Below are positions 18,292 to 27,970 of a stretch of 64,000 nt of DNA, piece by piece. A model generated the notes under the pieces. It was not told the DNA's origin and did no database searches. It worked only from the letters and a program-made list of their open reading frames with translations. Origin of the DNA: CAYGTK01 sp964352775 (GTDB lineage: Bacteria > Bacteroidota > Bacteroidia > Chitinophagales > CAIOSU01); assembly GCA_964352775.1 (NCBI GenBank), contig CAYGTK010000004.1:1-64000 (forward strand), given 5' to 3'. The position numbers and the translations under genes were made by a program. The first letter of the stretch is position 1. Every line of letters begins with the position of its first letter.

Positions 18292-21200
18292 ATGAGAACC
18301 ACACTGTTACGCGTTAGTGCTACGCTGGTATTAGCACTTGCTCTTTTCACCTCCCCCGCTACGGCGCAGGTGATATTTTCAGAAGATTTTAGTTCAATAC
18401 CCTTAAATGCAGATGGCTACGCTACTGCGGCTTCACAGGGTTTTACCGCTATTAATGTAGATGGTACTGCGCCAGACCTTGGTAATGCCAATGGTAGCGG
18501 AATACCTTTCCCTACAGAGGGTTGGTTCATTTCAGGTAGTGGCCTTGGTGGTGATACTGCTTTAATAAGTACTTCTTGGATCAGCCCAGCTGGGCAAGTT
18601 GACAGATATGTAGCATTACCACAACTTACTATGGGTACTAACAATCAGCTTCGCTGGACTGCTAGAAGTGCAGATGGTGGATTTTTAGAAACTTATGAAG
18701 TGCGCATTTCTACAACTACACCTACAGAAGCTGGCTTTCTGGCTAACCCTGCTATAGCTACTATTACTAATGAGCTTGATGTAGATAATCCTAGAAGTCT
18801 ATTCATTCCTAGCACATACGACAATCAACCTGTGTTTATCGCTTTCCGCAATATATCTGATGATAAATTTTGGATCGTTCTATCGGAGCTAGAAGTAGAA
18901 ATAAATCTTGCTGCTAGTAATGATATAGGTATCTCTAGCATTTTCACTGGTGAGTACACCTCTTATGCAGAGTCTCAAATTCGTCCTATTCCTATTTCTG
19001 CTGAAGTAGAAAATTTAGGTGCTAATAATGCTACTAACGTTCAAGTACGTCTGGATATACTTGAAATATCTAACGCGCCTGTTAACGTTTTAACCCAAAC
19101 TACTATTACAAATCCAACAATAGCGCCGGGAAATACGAATGTTTTCAACTTCCCTAACTGGACACCTACTGATACAGGTGCATACTTCATCCGGTTCATT
19201 ACTTCCATGACGCAAACTGACGGTAATACTACGAACGACACGGCATCAACCTTTATATTGGTTGACGAAGAAACCTTCGCTCGCGACGATGCAATTCTTT
19301 TTGGTAGTGTAGATGGAAACTTAGGTTTTGGCGTAAATGCTGCTGGTGCTGATATTGGTAACACTTTTGAGCTAACAGCTAGCGATGACCTGCAAAGTGT
19401 AACGTTCTTTGTTTCTACGGCTGATATTGGTAATACCATTAGTGCAAACGTATACAACTTCTCTCCTACCACTGGTGTAGGTACACTTGTAGCGTCTACC
19501 GTTACTCAAAACATAGTAACAGCAGCAGACACTGCTGGCCTATATGAATTAGCTATTGCTGGTGGGGCGGTAACCCTTCCGGCTGGTCAATACTTTATTG
19601 GTGTACGGGGTGCCAACCAAGTTGGATTAAACGACAACAATTATACCCCTGGTACTATTTGGGGTGGAGACCCAGTTGGTGGTTTCTTCCAGTTAGATAC
19701 CATCACAGGTCAAAACTTTGCTGGTGCATTCCTTATTTGGGCTAATTTAAACACAACTAGCACCGCAGTAGCGCCAGTAGTTGATTTTTCAGGTACACCT
19801 ACAACGGTAACAGTTGGTGGTACAGTTGACTTTACCGATCTATCTACTGGAAGTCCAACACAATGGGCATGGTTGTTCCCTGGTAGTGTACAAGCCGCTT
19901 CAACTGCACAGAACCCAACGGGCATTACTTATAATACTGTTGGTCAATTTGCTGTTTCTTTAGAAGCTAGTAATGCGACTGGAAGCGATATTGAAACCAA
20001 AAACTTATACATCAATGTGATCGCAGGTGGTGGCCCATGTGCTAATCCAGATACGCTTAACTATCCGCTAGTTAATGCAACAGCAGCCTCATTATTTGGT
20101 GCTGGAACTGGTTTTGTATCTGGAACTAACGCCGCCAACCTTCAAGTAGGGCAATACTACCCTGGTTCTGGAAATGTTGAATCTGTATCTATTTGGTTTG
20201 GCTATAAAGATATTATTGGCGCACCAGACAACTACGACCTAAGCGTTTATGCTGTTGGGCTTGATAGTTTGCCTGTAGGCGCTCCACTAGCATCTATCAC
20301 ATTAAATAGCGCGACTATTGATACTTCAGCACAATTTGCAACTGGATTTAGTGATTTCATCTTCAGTCCAGCACCAGCTGTTACCAATGGTTTCGTGATA
20401 GCAATGGAAGTTGATGGACCTGCTAAAAACGACACCTTAGTTATAGTGAGCAATGGTCAAAACGATGCTGGCGGAAACGGTGCTGGAGTCTTACAGACAA
20501 ATACAGGCGTTTGGGCCAAGAGTCGTAATTTTTGGTCTTTCGGTCCTGGTAACCCAGCTGACTTTGACCTATTTATGTTTCCGGTTCTTTGCCCTTCAAC
20601 TGTTCCTACTTGTAACGTTACAGTAAGCGAAACAGCTAACACAGATAACACCTCTTGTAATGGTACTCCAAGTGGGTCGTACACAGTTACTGCCGCTGGT
20701 GGTACTGCTCCTTATACTTATAATAATGGTACTGCATCAAACAACAATGGAATTTTCGTTGGTGCTACTGGTGCATACTCCATTACTGTAACAGATGCAC
20801 TGGCATGTACGGCTACTATAAGTGGTACTGTAGCAGCCATTCCTGCAACGGTTAATGCTAATGTTTCTGCCGTCACACCGAACACCTCTTGTGGTGCGCC
20901 AAATGGTTCATACACAGTAGTAGGTAGCAATGGTGCCGGACAATACACTTATACAGACGGAAGCACAACTAACAGCAATGGTATATTCACTGGTGTAGTT
21001 GGTGCATTCTCTGTAACTGTTACAGATGCTAATGGATGTTCTGAAACAACTTCTGGAACTGTAGCTGATAACCAACCTAATATTACTGTAACAGAGTCTG
21101 CTAATACTCCTAATACATCTTGTGGTACTCCTAACGGGTCGTTCACAGTTGTTGGTGGTAACGGCGCTGCACCTTACACATACTCGGATGGTAGTACTAC

Positions 21201-23445
21201 CAACCAAACTGGTGTATTCAATAATCTTGTAGGAACATACACAGCTACGGCTACAGATGCTAACGGTTGTTCTGCAACAACTTCTGTAACAGTCGCTGAT
21301 AACCAACCTACTATTTCAGGCTCTCAAACTGCAAGTACGCCAAACAGTGCTTGTGGAACGCCTAATGGTTCTGCAACAATTACTGCAAGTGGCGGTGTTG
21401 CTCCTTATACTTATAACGATGGTTCTACTAGTAACACTACTGGTTCTTTCACCAATGTTGTAGGTATGTTCACTGTTAGCATTACTGATGCTAATGGATG
21501 TACTGGTTCTGTAATGGCAAATGTTGTAGATAATGCTACTACACTAACGGTTACACAATCTACTAGCACACCTAACACAGCTTGTGGAACGCCTAACGGT
21601 GCTGTAACACTTACAGCTAGTGGTGGTGCTGCTCCGTATACTTATAACGATGGTGCTTCAAGCAACACATCTGGAGTATTCAATGGAGTTGTTGGTACAT
21701 TCACAGTTACTGTAACTGATGTTAACGGTTGTACTGGCTCTACATCTGCTAGCGTAGCTGACAATGCTACTGTTGTAAGCTTAACTGCTACTTCAAACAC
21801 ACCTAATACATCTTGTTTAACGCCTAATGGTGCATTAACTGTTACTGCAAGTGCTGGAACAGCTCCTTACACCTATACTGCAAGTGGTTCTAGTAATACT
21901 ACAGGTTCTTTCACAGGACTTGTTGGTATGATCAATGTAACTGTGGTAGATGCTAATGGATGTGCAGGGTCATTAATGGTAACGGTAGCAGACAACACGC
22001 CTACCATTAACGTAAACACAACACCTACGGCTAACACTTCGTGCGGAACGCCTAACGGTGCTGTTTCTACAAACTCATCAAGTGGTACTGCGCCTTATAC
22101 TTATGACCTTGATGGTGATATTAACACCACTGGTTCATTCGGTTCTTTAGCTCCAAACACCTACACGGTAGATGTTACTGATGCTAATGGATGTACTGCC
22201 TCTTCAACATTCACTATTGCTAACAACGCACCTACTTCATTAACGGTTACTGAATCGGCAAACACTCCAAGTACATCTTGTGGTGCGCCTGATGGGTCAG
22301 TTACTGCTTCTGCAACTGGTGGTACTGCACCTTACACGTATACTGCTCAAGGTTCTTCTAACAACAATGGAACATTCAGCAATACTGTTGGCTCGTTCAA
22401 TATAAGTGTAGTTGATGCTTTAGGTTGTACAGGAACACTTTCTGTAACTATTGCTGATAATGCGCCTACAATAACTGTTACGGAAGTACCAGGTAGTAGA
22501 GAGCCAAACACGTCTTGTGATGCTAATAACAGAAATGGTGAAGTAAGTATTTCAGCTTCTGGCGGTACTGCACCTTATACTTATTTAGATGCAGCATCTG
22601 GTAACTCGAACACCAATGGTGTATTTGACGAACTATTCGGTTCAGTATCTTTCAATATAACTGACGCTAACGGTTGTACAGGAACTATTACTATAGCTAT
22701 TACAGATAACTCTGGAACACTTACAGTAACAGAATCTGCTAAGAGCCCTAACACGAGTTGTGCTACTCCTAATGGAAGTGTTACACTAGGTGTTTCTGGT
22801 GGAAGCTCTCCTTACACATACTCTGATGGTAACTCAACAGGGCCTAACAACCAATTTGATGGTTTATCAGGCGGAAACTTTAGCGTAACGGTTACTGATG
22901 CTACTGGTTGTACTGGTACTATCACAGCAACCATTAACAGCAATACTGCCAGCCCTACAGTAACTGTAGCTACTACAGATGAAACTAGTTCTGCTACTGC
23001 CGACGGTTCTGCTACTGCAACTGGTGCAGATGGTACTACTCCATACACTTATAGCTGGTCTAACGGTGGCTCTGGTGCTGCAATTACAAGCTTAACTGGT
23101 GGACCTTACTCAGTAACAGTTACTGATGCTAATGGATGTACTGGAACTGCTGGTTTCGTAATTGGAACTGGTGTAGGAATTGACGGTATCGATAACTTGA
23201 TCGGCTTTGAATTGTTCCCTAACCCAACTAGCGGTATGGTAACTATTAAAGTAGCTTTAGGTAATGCAGAAGAAGTGAACATCGAATGGATGAACATCCT
23301 AGGTGAGCGCATTACTGTAGAGAACTTCAGCAACACAACTAACATCGATCAGCAATTTGATCTAAGTGGTGTGGCTAAAGGAATTTACTTAGCTAAGATC
23401 ACTGTTGGAGACAAAGTAAAAGTAGAAAAGGTGATAGTAAAATAA
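18292..23445 (+). CDS. Giant T9SS surface protein with ten Cys-paired SprB-like repeats
   Basis: A 1717-residue secreted protein, likely a surface adhesin. In order: signal peptide (about 1-25, ending TATAQ); a cleaved-adhesin/choice-of-anchor-J-like jelly-roll at about 26-205; a CARDB-like Ig domain at about 208-325; a second jelly-roll region; a PKD domain around 500-580 (VDFTDLSTGSPTQWAWLFPG); another beta domain to about 770; ten repeats of about 77 residues; one shorter SprB-like unit lacking the first Cys; and a type A sorting domain (LFPNPTSGMVTIKV to KVEKVIVK). It is a single-gene unit with a strong terminator. Binding target and role are unknown. Confidence 0.87.
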   Translation: MRTTLLRVSATLVLALALFTSPATAQVIFSEDFSSIPLNADGYATAASQGFTAINVDGTAPDLGNANGSGIPFPTEGWFISGSGLGGDTALISTSWISPAGQVDRYVALPQLTMGTNNQLRWTARSADGGFLETYEVRISTTTPTEAGFLANPAIATITNELDVDNPRSLFIPSTYDNQPVFIAFRNISDDKFWIVLSELEVEINLAASNDIGISSIFTGEYTSYAESQIRPIPISAEVENLGANNATNVQVRLDILEISNAPVNVLTQTTITNPTIAPGNTNVFNFPNWTPTDTGAYFIRFITSMTQTDGNTTNDTASTFILVDEETFARDDAILFGSVDGNLGFGVNAAGADIGNTFELTASDDLQSVTFFVSTADIGNTISANVYNFSPTTGVGTLVASTVTQNIVTAADTAGLYELAIAGGAVTLPAGQYFIGVRGANQVGLNDNNYTPGTIWGGDPVGGFFQLDTITGQNFAGAFLIWANLNTTSTAVAPVVDFSGTPTTVTVGGTVDFTDLSTGSPTQWAWLFPGSVQAASTAQNPTGITYNTVGQFAVSLEASNATGSDIETKNLYINVIAGGGPCANPDTLNYPLVNATAASLFGAGTGFVSGTNAANLQVGQYYPGSGNVESVSIWFGYKDIIGAPDNYDLSVYAVGLDSLPVGAPLASITLNSATIDTSAQFATGFSDFIFSPAPAVTNGFVIAMEVDGPAKNDTLVIVSNGQNDAGGNGAGVLQTNTGVWAKSRNFWSFGPGNPADFDLFMFPVLCPSTVPTCNVTVSETANTDNTSCNGTPSGSYTVTAAGGTAPYTYNNGTASNNNGIFVGATGAYSITVTDALACTATISGTVAAIPATVNANVSAVTPNTSCGAPNGSYTVVGSNGAGQYTYTDGSTTNSNGIFTGVVGAFSVTVTDANGCSETTSGTVADNQPNITVTESANTPNTSCGTPNGSFTVVGGNGAAPYTYSDGSTTNQTGVFNNLVGTYTATATDANGCSATTSVTVADNQPTISGSQTASTPNSACGTPNGSATITASGGVAPYTYNDGSTSNTTGSFTNVVGMFTVSITDANGCTGSVMANVVDNATTLTVTQSTSTPNTACGTPNGAVTLTASGGAAPYTYNDGASSNTSGVFNGVVGTFTVTVTDVNGCTGSTSASVADNATVVSLTATSNTPNTSCLTPNGALTVTASAGTAPYTYTASGSSNTTGSFTGLVGMINVTVVDANGCAGSLMVTVADNTPTINVNTTPTANTSCGTPNGAVSTNSSSGTAPYTYDLDGDINTTGSFGSLAPNTYTVDVTDANGCTASSTFTIANNAPTSLTVTESANTPSTSCGAPDGSVTASATGGTAPYTYTAQGSSNNNGTFSNTVGSFNISVVDALGCTGTLSVTIADNAPTITVTEVPGSREPNTSCDANNRNGEVSISASGGTAPYTYLDAASGNSNTNGVFDELFGSVSFNITDANGCTGTITIAITDNSGTLTVTESAKSPNTSCATPNGSVTLGVSGGSSPYTYSDGNSTGPNNQFDGLSGGNFSVTVTDATGCTGTITATINSNTASPTVTVATTDETSSATADGSATATGADGTTPYTYSWSNGGSGAAITSLTGGPYSVTVTDANGCTGTAGFVIGTGVGIDGIDNLIGFELFPNPTSGMVTIKVALGNAEEVNIEWMNILGERITVENFSNTTNIDQQFDLSGVAKGIYLAKITVGDKVKVEKVIVK
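20613..22938 (+). repeat. Ten tandem in-frame repeats of 228-243 bp
   Basis: The codons for the N/S-T/S-x-C motif that opens each unit start at 20647, 20881, 21112, 21343, 21574, 21805, 22033, 22270, 22507 and 22750. The spacings are therefore 234, 231, 231, 231, 231, 228, 237, 237 and 243 bp. Each unit reads like NTSCGTPNGSVTV..GGTAPYTY..DANGCTG..VADN and keeps two Cys, one early and one in the DANGC motif. The five central intervals are almost uniform while the later ones drift, which is the pattern expected if the centre expanded most recently. Confidence 0.9.
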
Positions 23446-23466
23446 CATCACCAGCTTTTAAGCATA

Positions 23467-23500
23467 AAAAAAGGCCTCCGAATTATCGGAGGCCTTTTTT
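23467..23500. terminator. Perfect bidirectional intrinsic terminator
   Basis: A 14-bp perfect stem (AAAAAAGGCCTCCG with CGGAGGCCTTTTTT) around a 6-nt loop AATTAT. The A-run on one side and the T-run on the other let it work in both directions. It lies 21 bp after the stop of the giant surface protein gene and 50 bp after the stop of the convergent bcp gene. Confidence 0.95.
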
Positions 23501-23550
23501 ATTTAGCGTACTTCTTAAAATAGAATTAGTCCGTATAGTTTCATTGAGCC

Positions 23551-24021
23551 TTAATTAACGGCAGCTAGTTCTTCTAGTAATTGAGCCGTAGCTTCTTTAG
23601 TTTTCACTTTCTTAATAACCAACTCGATATTCCCCGTTTCATCTATTACAAATGTAGTTCGGTGGGTGCCATCATACTCACGGCCCATAAACTTCTTCAA
23701 GCCCCATACTTCGTATGCATTATGCACGGCTTTATCTTCATCACTTATTAGGGCAAAAGGCAAGTCGTATTTAGCAATGAATTTCTGATGCTTCTTCTCT
23801 GGGTCTGGACTTACACCTATCACCTCAAAACCTTTTGCTTGTAGCGAAGTATAGTTATCTCTAAAATCGCAAGCCTCTTTAGTACAGCCAGGCGTGTCAT
23901 CTTTAGGGTAGAAGTAAAGCACTACCTTTTTCCCTTTGTAGTCGCTTAGGTTAATAATGTTTCCTTCTTGGTCTTTGGCCGAGAATTCAGGGGCCTTATC
24001 GCCCTCTTTTAATGTTGTCAT
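23551..24021 (-). CDS. bcp: Thioredoxin-dependent thiol peroxidase (BCP/PrxQ)
   Basis: An atypical 2-Cys peroxiredoxin that reduces hydrogen peroxide and lipid hydroperoxides using thioredoxin. The 156 residues match the family. The motif DDTPGCTKEACDFRD holds the peroxidatic Cys46 and the resolving Cys51 at the CX4C spacing typical of alpha2-helix-linked BCPs. It is the last gene of a tightly packed minus-strand operon, starting 4 nt after the M23 peptidase gene, and is closed by the bidirectional terminator at 23467-23500. Confidence 0.96.
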   Translation of the reverse strand: MTTLKEGDKAPEFSAKDQEGNIINLSDYKGKKVVLYFYPKDDTPGCTKEACDFRDNYTSLQAKGFEVIGVSPDPEKKHQKFIAKYDLPFALISDEDKAVHNAYEVWGLKKFMGREYDGTHRTTFVIDETGNIELVIKKVKTKEATAQLLEELAAVN

Positions 24022-24025
24022 CTGT

Positions 24026-25756
24026 TTACTGCTTAAATTTTAACTTAAGAATTGTTCTATTATCTACCTCATCGGTAACTTTTAGAACAAATTCATGCTC
24101 ACCCTGTTCAAGCGGCCGCTGCAAATTTTCGAATAGAAAATGAAGTCGAGCATTCTTAGCGTCGTATTCTACCAGTACCCAAGTACCATCTACATGGGCC
24201 GAATAAGTATTAATGCCCGACAAATTATCTACTGCTTTTATGCTAAAACCCTTACTCAGCCCTATGGCAGCTCCGCTAACTATGCTTGCGGTTAACTTTG
24301 GGGCTACGGTGTCTACCGCAAGGTAATAATCGCCAATATTACGGGTACGTATGGTATATTCATCTCCATTTAACTTGCCTTTTATTGCATCGCGGCTTCT
24401 GCCATTATCGTAAATAGCTACTGCCTTATTCGTTAAGTCGTTAGGTAAACAAACGGGACTGATAGACAGGTCAAAGTATTTGTGAGATGCTACAGCGCTA
24501 GATCGAAGTTGATGTACCTCGGATAGTGGACTGCGTTTATCATCATTTTTAGCTTGATAGGAAAAATAGGTGTCTTCATAAAAAGAGCCTTTCGGGAATA
24601 CCACTTTCATGTTTTCATTTGAAAAGCTATTATCCATGTTGTAAGGCATGTGCTCGGTCAATTGATGATGGTCGATATGAAAGGCTGATGCTTTATCTGA
24701 ATACTTCAGCACGATCTTCATCTCCTCCTCGTTCCCAAAAATATCGCTTACGCCAAATAGCACTTCAACTGGTTTACCTGGCTCAAGGGCTATCAAACCT
24801 TTGTTTACAATGGTATCATATACGCCAAGGCGGTTACCAGGTAATTGAAAGAAGCGTTGAAGTTTAATACGTTTATCCTGCTTTACCTTATGGTCAATAT
24901 GTGCGTTGATGTAGCGCGTTTCGTGAAATGCGAACCTATCCATCTTAAAATGATAGATAGTGCCTCCATTTGCCTTCAAGCTAGCCTCATAAATACCATT
25001 TACATTGTTTGCTCCATTAGCCTTATCAAAGGTTTCTAAACCGAGGCCTACCCTTTTAGCATTAACGTACAATGTATCCTTGTTGATAGAATACCTTCCA
25101 TTACTATTGGTAACGGTGTATCGTTTAGGGTCGGGGCTTAGGTCTTCTTCGCTTCTATCATACACCCATAAGGTCTTCAACCAAGGGCTGATGTCGTCCT
25201 TTACTTCAAAACCATAAAGCAGAGGGTTTAAAGGTTCCTGTGTTTTTTGGTCACGCACCTCAAAATGCAAGTGTGGTCCTGAAGACCCACCAGTATTGCC
25301 TGAATAGGCTATCACATTTCCCTTTCCTAATCTAATGGTAGTAGCATCAAAGTATTGATCGATAGCAAAACTGCGTTTTGCGTATTGAATGTTACGAACC
25401 ACTTGCTCAATGTATGGGCTGAACTTTTTCAAGTGCGCATACACAGTAGTAGTACCATTTGGGTGATTGACATAAATAGCCTTCCCAAAACCATAGGGAG
25501 AGATCTTTACACGCGATACGTAGCCGTCGGCTACTACATATACAGGTAAGCCCTCACGGCCTTGCGTTTTTATATCAATACCCGAGTGGAAATGATTACC
25601 TCTTAGTTCACCAAAGGTACCAGCCAAAAAAAGCGGAATATCTAGCGGAGAACGGAAATATCCTGGTCTGGAATTATAATCATCAGCAGGCGTATAGCTT
25701 ACCAACGAAACACAAACAGTAAGTAGTACTAAAAGGAGAAGTTTCGATCGCATCAT
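24026..25756 (-). CDS. Periplasmic M23-family metallopeptidase
   Basis: A LytM/M23 zinc endopeptidase of 576 residues with an N-terminal signal sequence (about 1-20). The peptidase domain sits at about 35-175, with the zinc ligands in HFHSGID (His57, Asp61) and PHLHFEV (His162/His164). Family members with all ligands cut peptide cross-bridges. The remaining 400 residues are beta-rich with Ig-like segments (VDTVAPKLTASIV, IKAVDNLSGINTYSAHVDG) and may bind substrate or a partner. Its ATG overlaps the stop of the LOG-family gene by one base (TAATG), so the two are translationally coupled. Confidence 0.9.
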   Translation of the reverse strand: MMRSKLLLLVLLTVCVSLVSYTPADDYNSRPGYFRSPLDIPLFLAGTFGELRGNHFHSGIDIKTQGREGLPVYVVADGYVSRVKISPYGFGKAIYVNHPNGTTTVYAHLKKFSPYIEQVVRNIQYAKRSFAIDQYFDATTIRLGKGNVIAYSGNTGGSSGPHLHFEVRDQKTQEPLNPLLYGFEVKDDISPWLKTLWVYDRSEEDLSPDPKRYTVTNSNGRYSINKDTLYVNAKRVGLGLETFDKANGANNVNGIYEASLKANGGTIYHFKMDRFAFHETRYINAHIDHKVKQDKRIKLQRFFQLPGNRLGVYDTIVNKGLIALEPGKPVEVLFGVSDIFGNEEEMKIVLKYSDKASAFHIDHHQLTEHMPYNMDNSFSNENMKVVFPKGSFYEDTYFSYQAKNDDKRSPLSEVHQLRSSAVASHKYFDLSISPVCLPNDLTNKAVAIYDNGRSRDAIKGKLNGDEYTIRTRNIGDYYLAVDTVAPKLTASIVSGAAIGLSKGFSIKAVDNLSGINTYSAHVDGTWVLVEYDAKNARLHFLFENLQRPLEQGEHEFVLKVTDEVDNRTILKLKFKQ

Positions 25757-26460
25757 TAAAAGTTCGGGCGCAGTTCGTGGTCATCTTTATAGAAATCGCT
25801 CACAGCTTTTACAGCTTCATTTACATCATCGGTCAGGGTAAATAGCTCCATATCAATAGGGTTGATGTTGCCCTCAACTGCCATTGTATTGTTCAGCCAA
25901 TCGAGCAAACCTGCCCAATATTTTTTACCCATCATTACTATAGGTACTTTATCTATTTTTTTAGTCTGAATTAGTGTAAGGCTTTCGAATAATTCGTCCA
26001 TTGTGCCGAAGCCACCAGGCAGTAGAATTATAGCCTGCGCATATTTCACGAACATCACCTTGCGAATAAAGAAATAGTTGAAGGTGATCAACTTTTCAGG
26101 ATCTACATATGGGTTGGCAAATTGCTCCATTGGGATATCAATATTCAATCCAACCGATTTACCACCAGCCTCTTGTGCGCCTTTATTGGCCGCTTCCATA
26201 ATTCCAGGTCCGCCACCTGTTATTATACCGTAGCCCTCATTGGTGAATTCTTTAGCTACCTCTACCCCCATTTTGTAATACTCATTCTCGGGGTCAGTTC
26301 TAGCCGAGCCAAAAATAGATACGCAGGGGCCTATTTTGCTCATTTTCTCAAAACCCTCTACAAACTCGCTCATTATCTTGAATATCGTCCAAGATGATTC
26401 TGCTTTGAGTTTCGTCCAGTGTTTCGGGTTGTATTTATGTTCTTCTGTCATAGTTTTCAC
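25756..26460 (-). CDS. LOG-family protein (TIGR00730, Rossmann fold)
   Basis: A predicted nucleotide-monophosphate phosphoribohydrolase of the lysine-decarboxylase-like/LOG family. In plants and actinobacteria these enzymes release cytokinin bases. The signature motifs are GGGPGIMEAANKGA and LLPGGFGTMDELFE. The 234 residues are slightly longer than the plant type and resemble the bacterial type II group. Met1 and Met4 are both possible starts. The start overlaps the 3' end of the symporter gene by about 26 nt, and its stop is coupled to the M23 gene. Cytokinin production is not implied; nucleotide salvage is a more cautious reading. Confidence 0.88.
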   Translation of the reverse strand: MKTMTEEHKYNPKHWTKLKAESSWTIFKIMSEFVEGFEKMSKIGPCVSIFGSARTDPENEYYKMGVEVAKEFTNEGYGIITGGGPGIMEAANKGAQEAGGKSVGLNIDIPMEQFANPYVDPEKLITFNYFFIRKVMFVKYAQAIILLPGGFGTMDELFESLTLIQTKKIDKVPIVMMGKKYWAGLLDWLNNTMAVEGNINPIDMELFTLTDDVNEAVKAVSDFYKDDHELRPNF

Positions 26461-27919
26461 TTTTACTTATTAATAGTAGGCCCAAAAAGGTAAGGGCCCC
26501 ATTTATAGCTATAATTTCTAGGCCAAATTGGTAGCCTTCTTCATTTAGTTTCAGCAATTCATTCAATAGGTATATCAAAACGGGTGCCACAAAGCAAACA
26601 GCTAGAATTCCTGCGCCTTTCACCATGCGTTTAGTGAACATGCCGAAGCTGAATAATCCCAGAAGTGGCCCATAAGTATAACCAGCAGCCTTAAATAGCT
26701 CCCATATCAAACTCTCTCCTTCATTCATCCTGTTGAACACCACAATGACCAAAAAGATCAAGACCGACATGGCAACATGCACTATTTTTCGAGTACGTTC
26801 TTGCTGCTTTTCTTCCTGTTTATCCGTCTCTAAAAGATCGATGCAAACAGATGTGGTTAAAGCTGTTAGGGCTGAATCAGCGCTAGAGTATGCTGCGGCT
26901 ATCAGGCCCAGCAAAAAGGTAACGCCCAACCATGGCGAAATGTTACCCTGCAAAGCAATAGTAGGGAATAATTTATCAGCGCCTCTACTTTCGCCAGCCA
27001 TTAGCTCTACAATTTCAGGGTGTGCATCTGTATACAGATATAGTAAACCACCTAAGGCTAAAAAGGCAATATTAACCGCAAAAAGCACACCGCTGAAGCT
27101 GATCATATTCCATTGAGCTTCTTTCAAATTCTTGCAGCTTAAGTTCTTCTGCATCATATCCTGATCTAGCCCCGTCATACATATAGTGATGAACGCCCCG
27201 GCAATAATCTGTTTAATGAAATAATTCGATGCTAAATAGTTTTCCGTAAAAAACCATTGGCCCATATCAGCATCACGAATGGCGGGCATTACAGAAGAAA
27301 CACTAAGGTCTAGATCTCCCATGATGTGATGGATGCTCAAGCCTAAGGCTAATAGCATAAAGAAAGTCTGCAGGGTATCGGTCCAAACAATAGTTTTTAT
27401 TCCACCCTTAGCGGTATATACCCATATCAAGAATATGGATAGGGCTACTGTTAACTCAAACGGAACTCCCAAGGCATCGAACACAAAGGTCTGCAGCACA
27501 AGCGCGACTAAGAATAATCGCAGAGAAGCACCAATTACACGAGAGATAAGAAAATAGATAGCCCCCGTTCTATAGGCCCAATTATCAAACCGCTGCTGTA
27601 AGTAGGTGTATATGGAAGTAACGTTGAGTCGGTAGTATAAGGGCAACAGCACATAGGCTACCACCAAATAACCTATCAAGTAGCCAATAACCACCTGCAT
27701 GTAACCGAACTGCGATTTTTCTACCGTGCCGGGAATGGAAATAAAGGTGATGCCTGAAAGCGAAGTGCCTATCATACCAAAAGCTACCAGGTACCACTTA
27801 GAGTTTCTGTCGCCTACGTAGAAACTCTCATTAGTCGCATTTCTACTGGTGAAGTACGACACCAACAGCAGCACTAAAAAGTAGCCTACTACAATGGATA
27901 ATATGAGTAATGGAGACAT
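26435..27919 (-). CDS. Sodium:solute symporter (SSS family)
   Basis: An inner-membrane cotransporter with about 13 hydrophobic segments over 494 residues. It shows the SSF core features GTSLSGITFISIPGTV near residue 50, VWTDTLQTFFMLLAL and the ITICMTGLDQDMMQKNLSCK loop. The substrate (sugar, amino acid, vitamin or sialic acid) cannot be inferred. It is the promoter-proximal gene of the operon symporter, LOG, M23 peptidase, bcp, which mixes uptake, nucleotide, wall and peroxide functions. Confidence 0.88.
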   Translation of the reverse strand: MSPLLILSIVVGYFLVLLLVSYFTSRNATNESFYVGDRNSKWYLVAFGMIGTSLSGITFISIPGTVEKSQFGYMQVVIGYLIGYLVVAYVLLPLYYRLNVTSIYTYLQQRFDNWAYRTGAIYFLISRVIGASLRLFLVALVLQTFVFDALGVPFELTVALSIFLIWVYTAKGGIKTIVWTDTLQTFFMLLALGLSIHHIMGDLDLSVSSVMPAIRDADMGQWFFTENYLASNYFIKQIIAGAFITICMTGLDQDMMQKNLSCKNLKEAQWNMISFSGVLFAVNIAFLALGGLLYLYTDAHPEIVELMAGESRGADKLFPTIALQGNISPWLGVTFLLGLIAAAYSSADSALTALTTSVCIDLLETDKQEEKQQERTRKIVHVAMSVLIFLVIVVFNRMNEGESLIWELFKAAGYTYGPLLGLFSFGMFTKRMVKGAGILAVCFVAPVLIYLLNELLKLNEEGYQFGLEIIAINGALTFLGLLLISKSENYDRRT

Positions 27920-27970
27920 GCCTTAAAGAAACGAATTGCCCAGCAAGAAAATTCTGGGTTTATGAACAAC

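Noticed and set aside
20908..21306. Antisense frames with many Cys and Ser inside the giant repeat protein
   Set aside because: They follow the repeat period of the sense gene and arise from the biased Thr/Asn/Gly codons; no start context or family is seen.
20613..22938. Regular repeats that might suggest a CRISPR array
   Set aside because: The units are in frame, over 220 bp long, diverged from each other and lie inside a secreted protein; no cas genes are nearby.
26435..26460. Frameshift suspected where the symporter and LOG genes overlap
   Set aside because: Both proteins have normal ends and starts, so this is an ordinary overlap of two genes in an operon.
27936..27960. CCCAG...CTGGG pair between galE and the symporter gene
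   Set aside because: A 5-bp stem with a 10-nt loop and no T-run; too weak for a terminator call.
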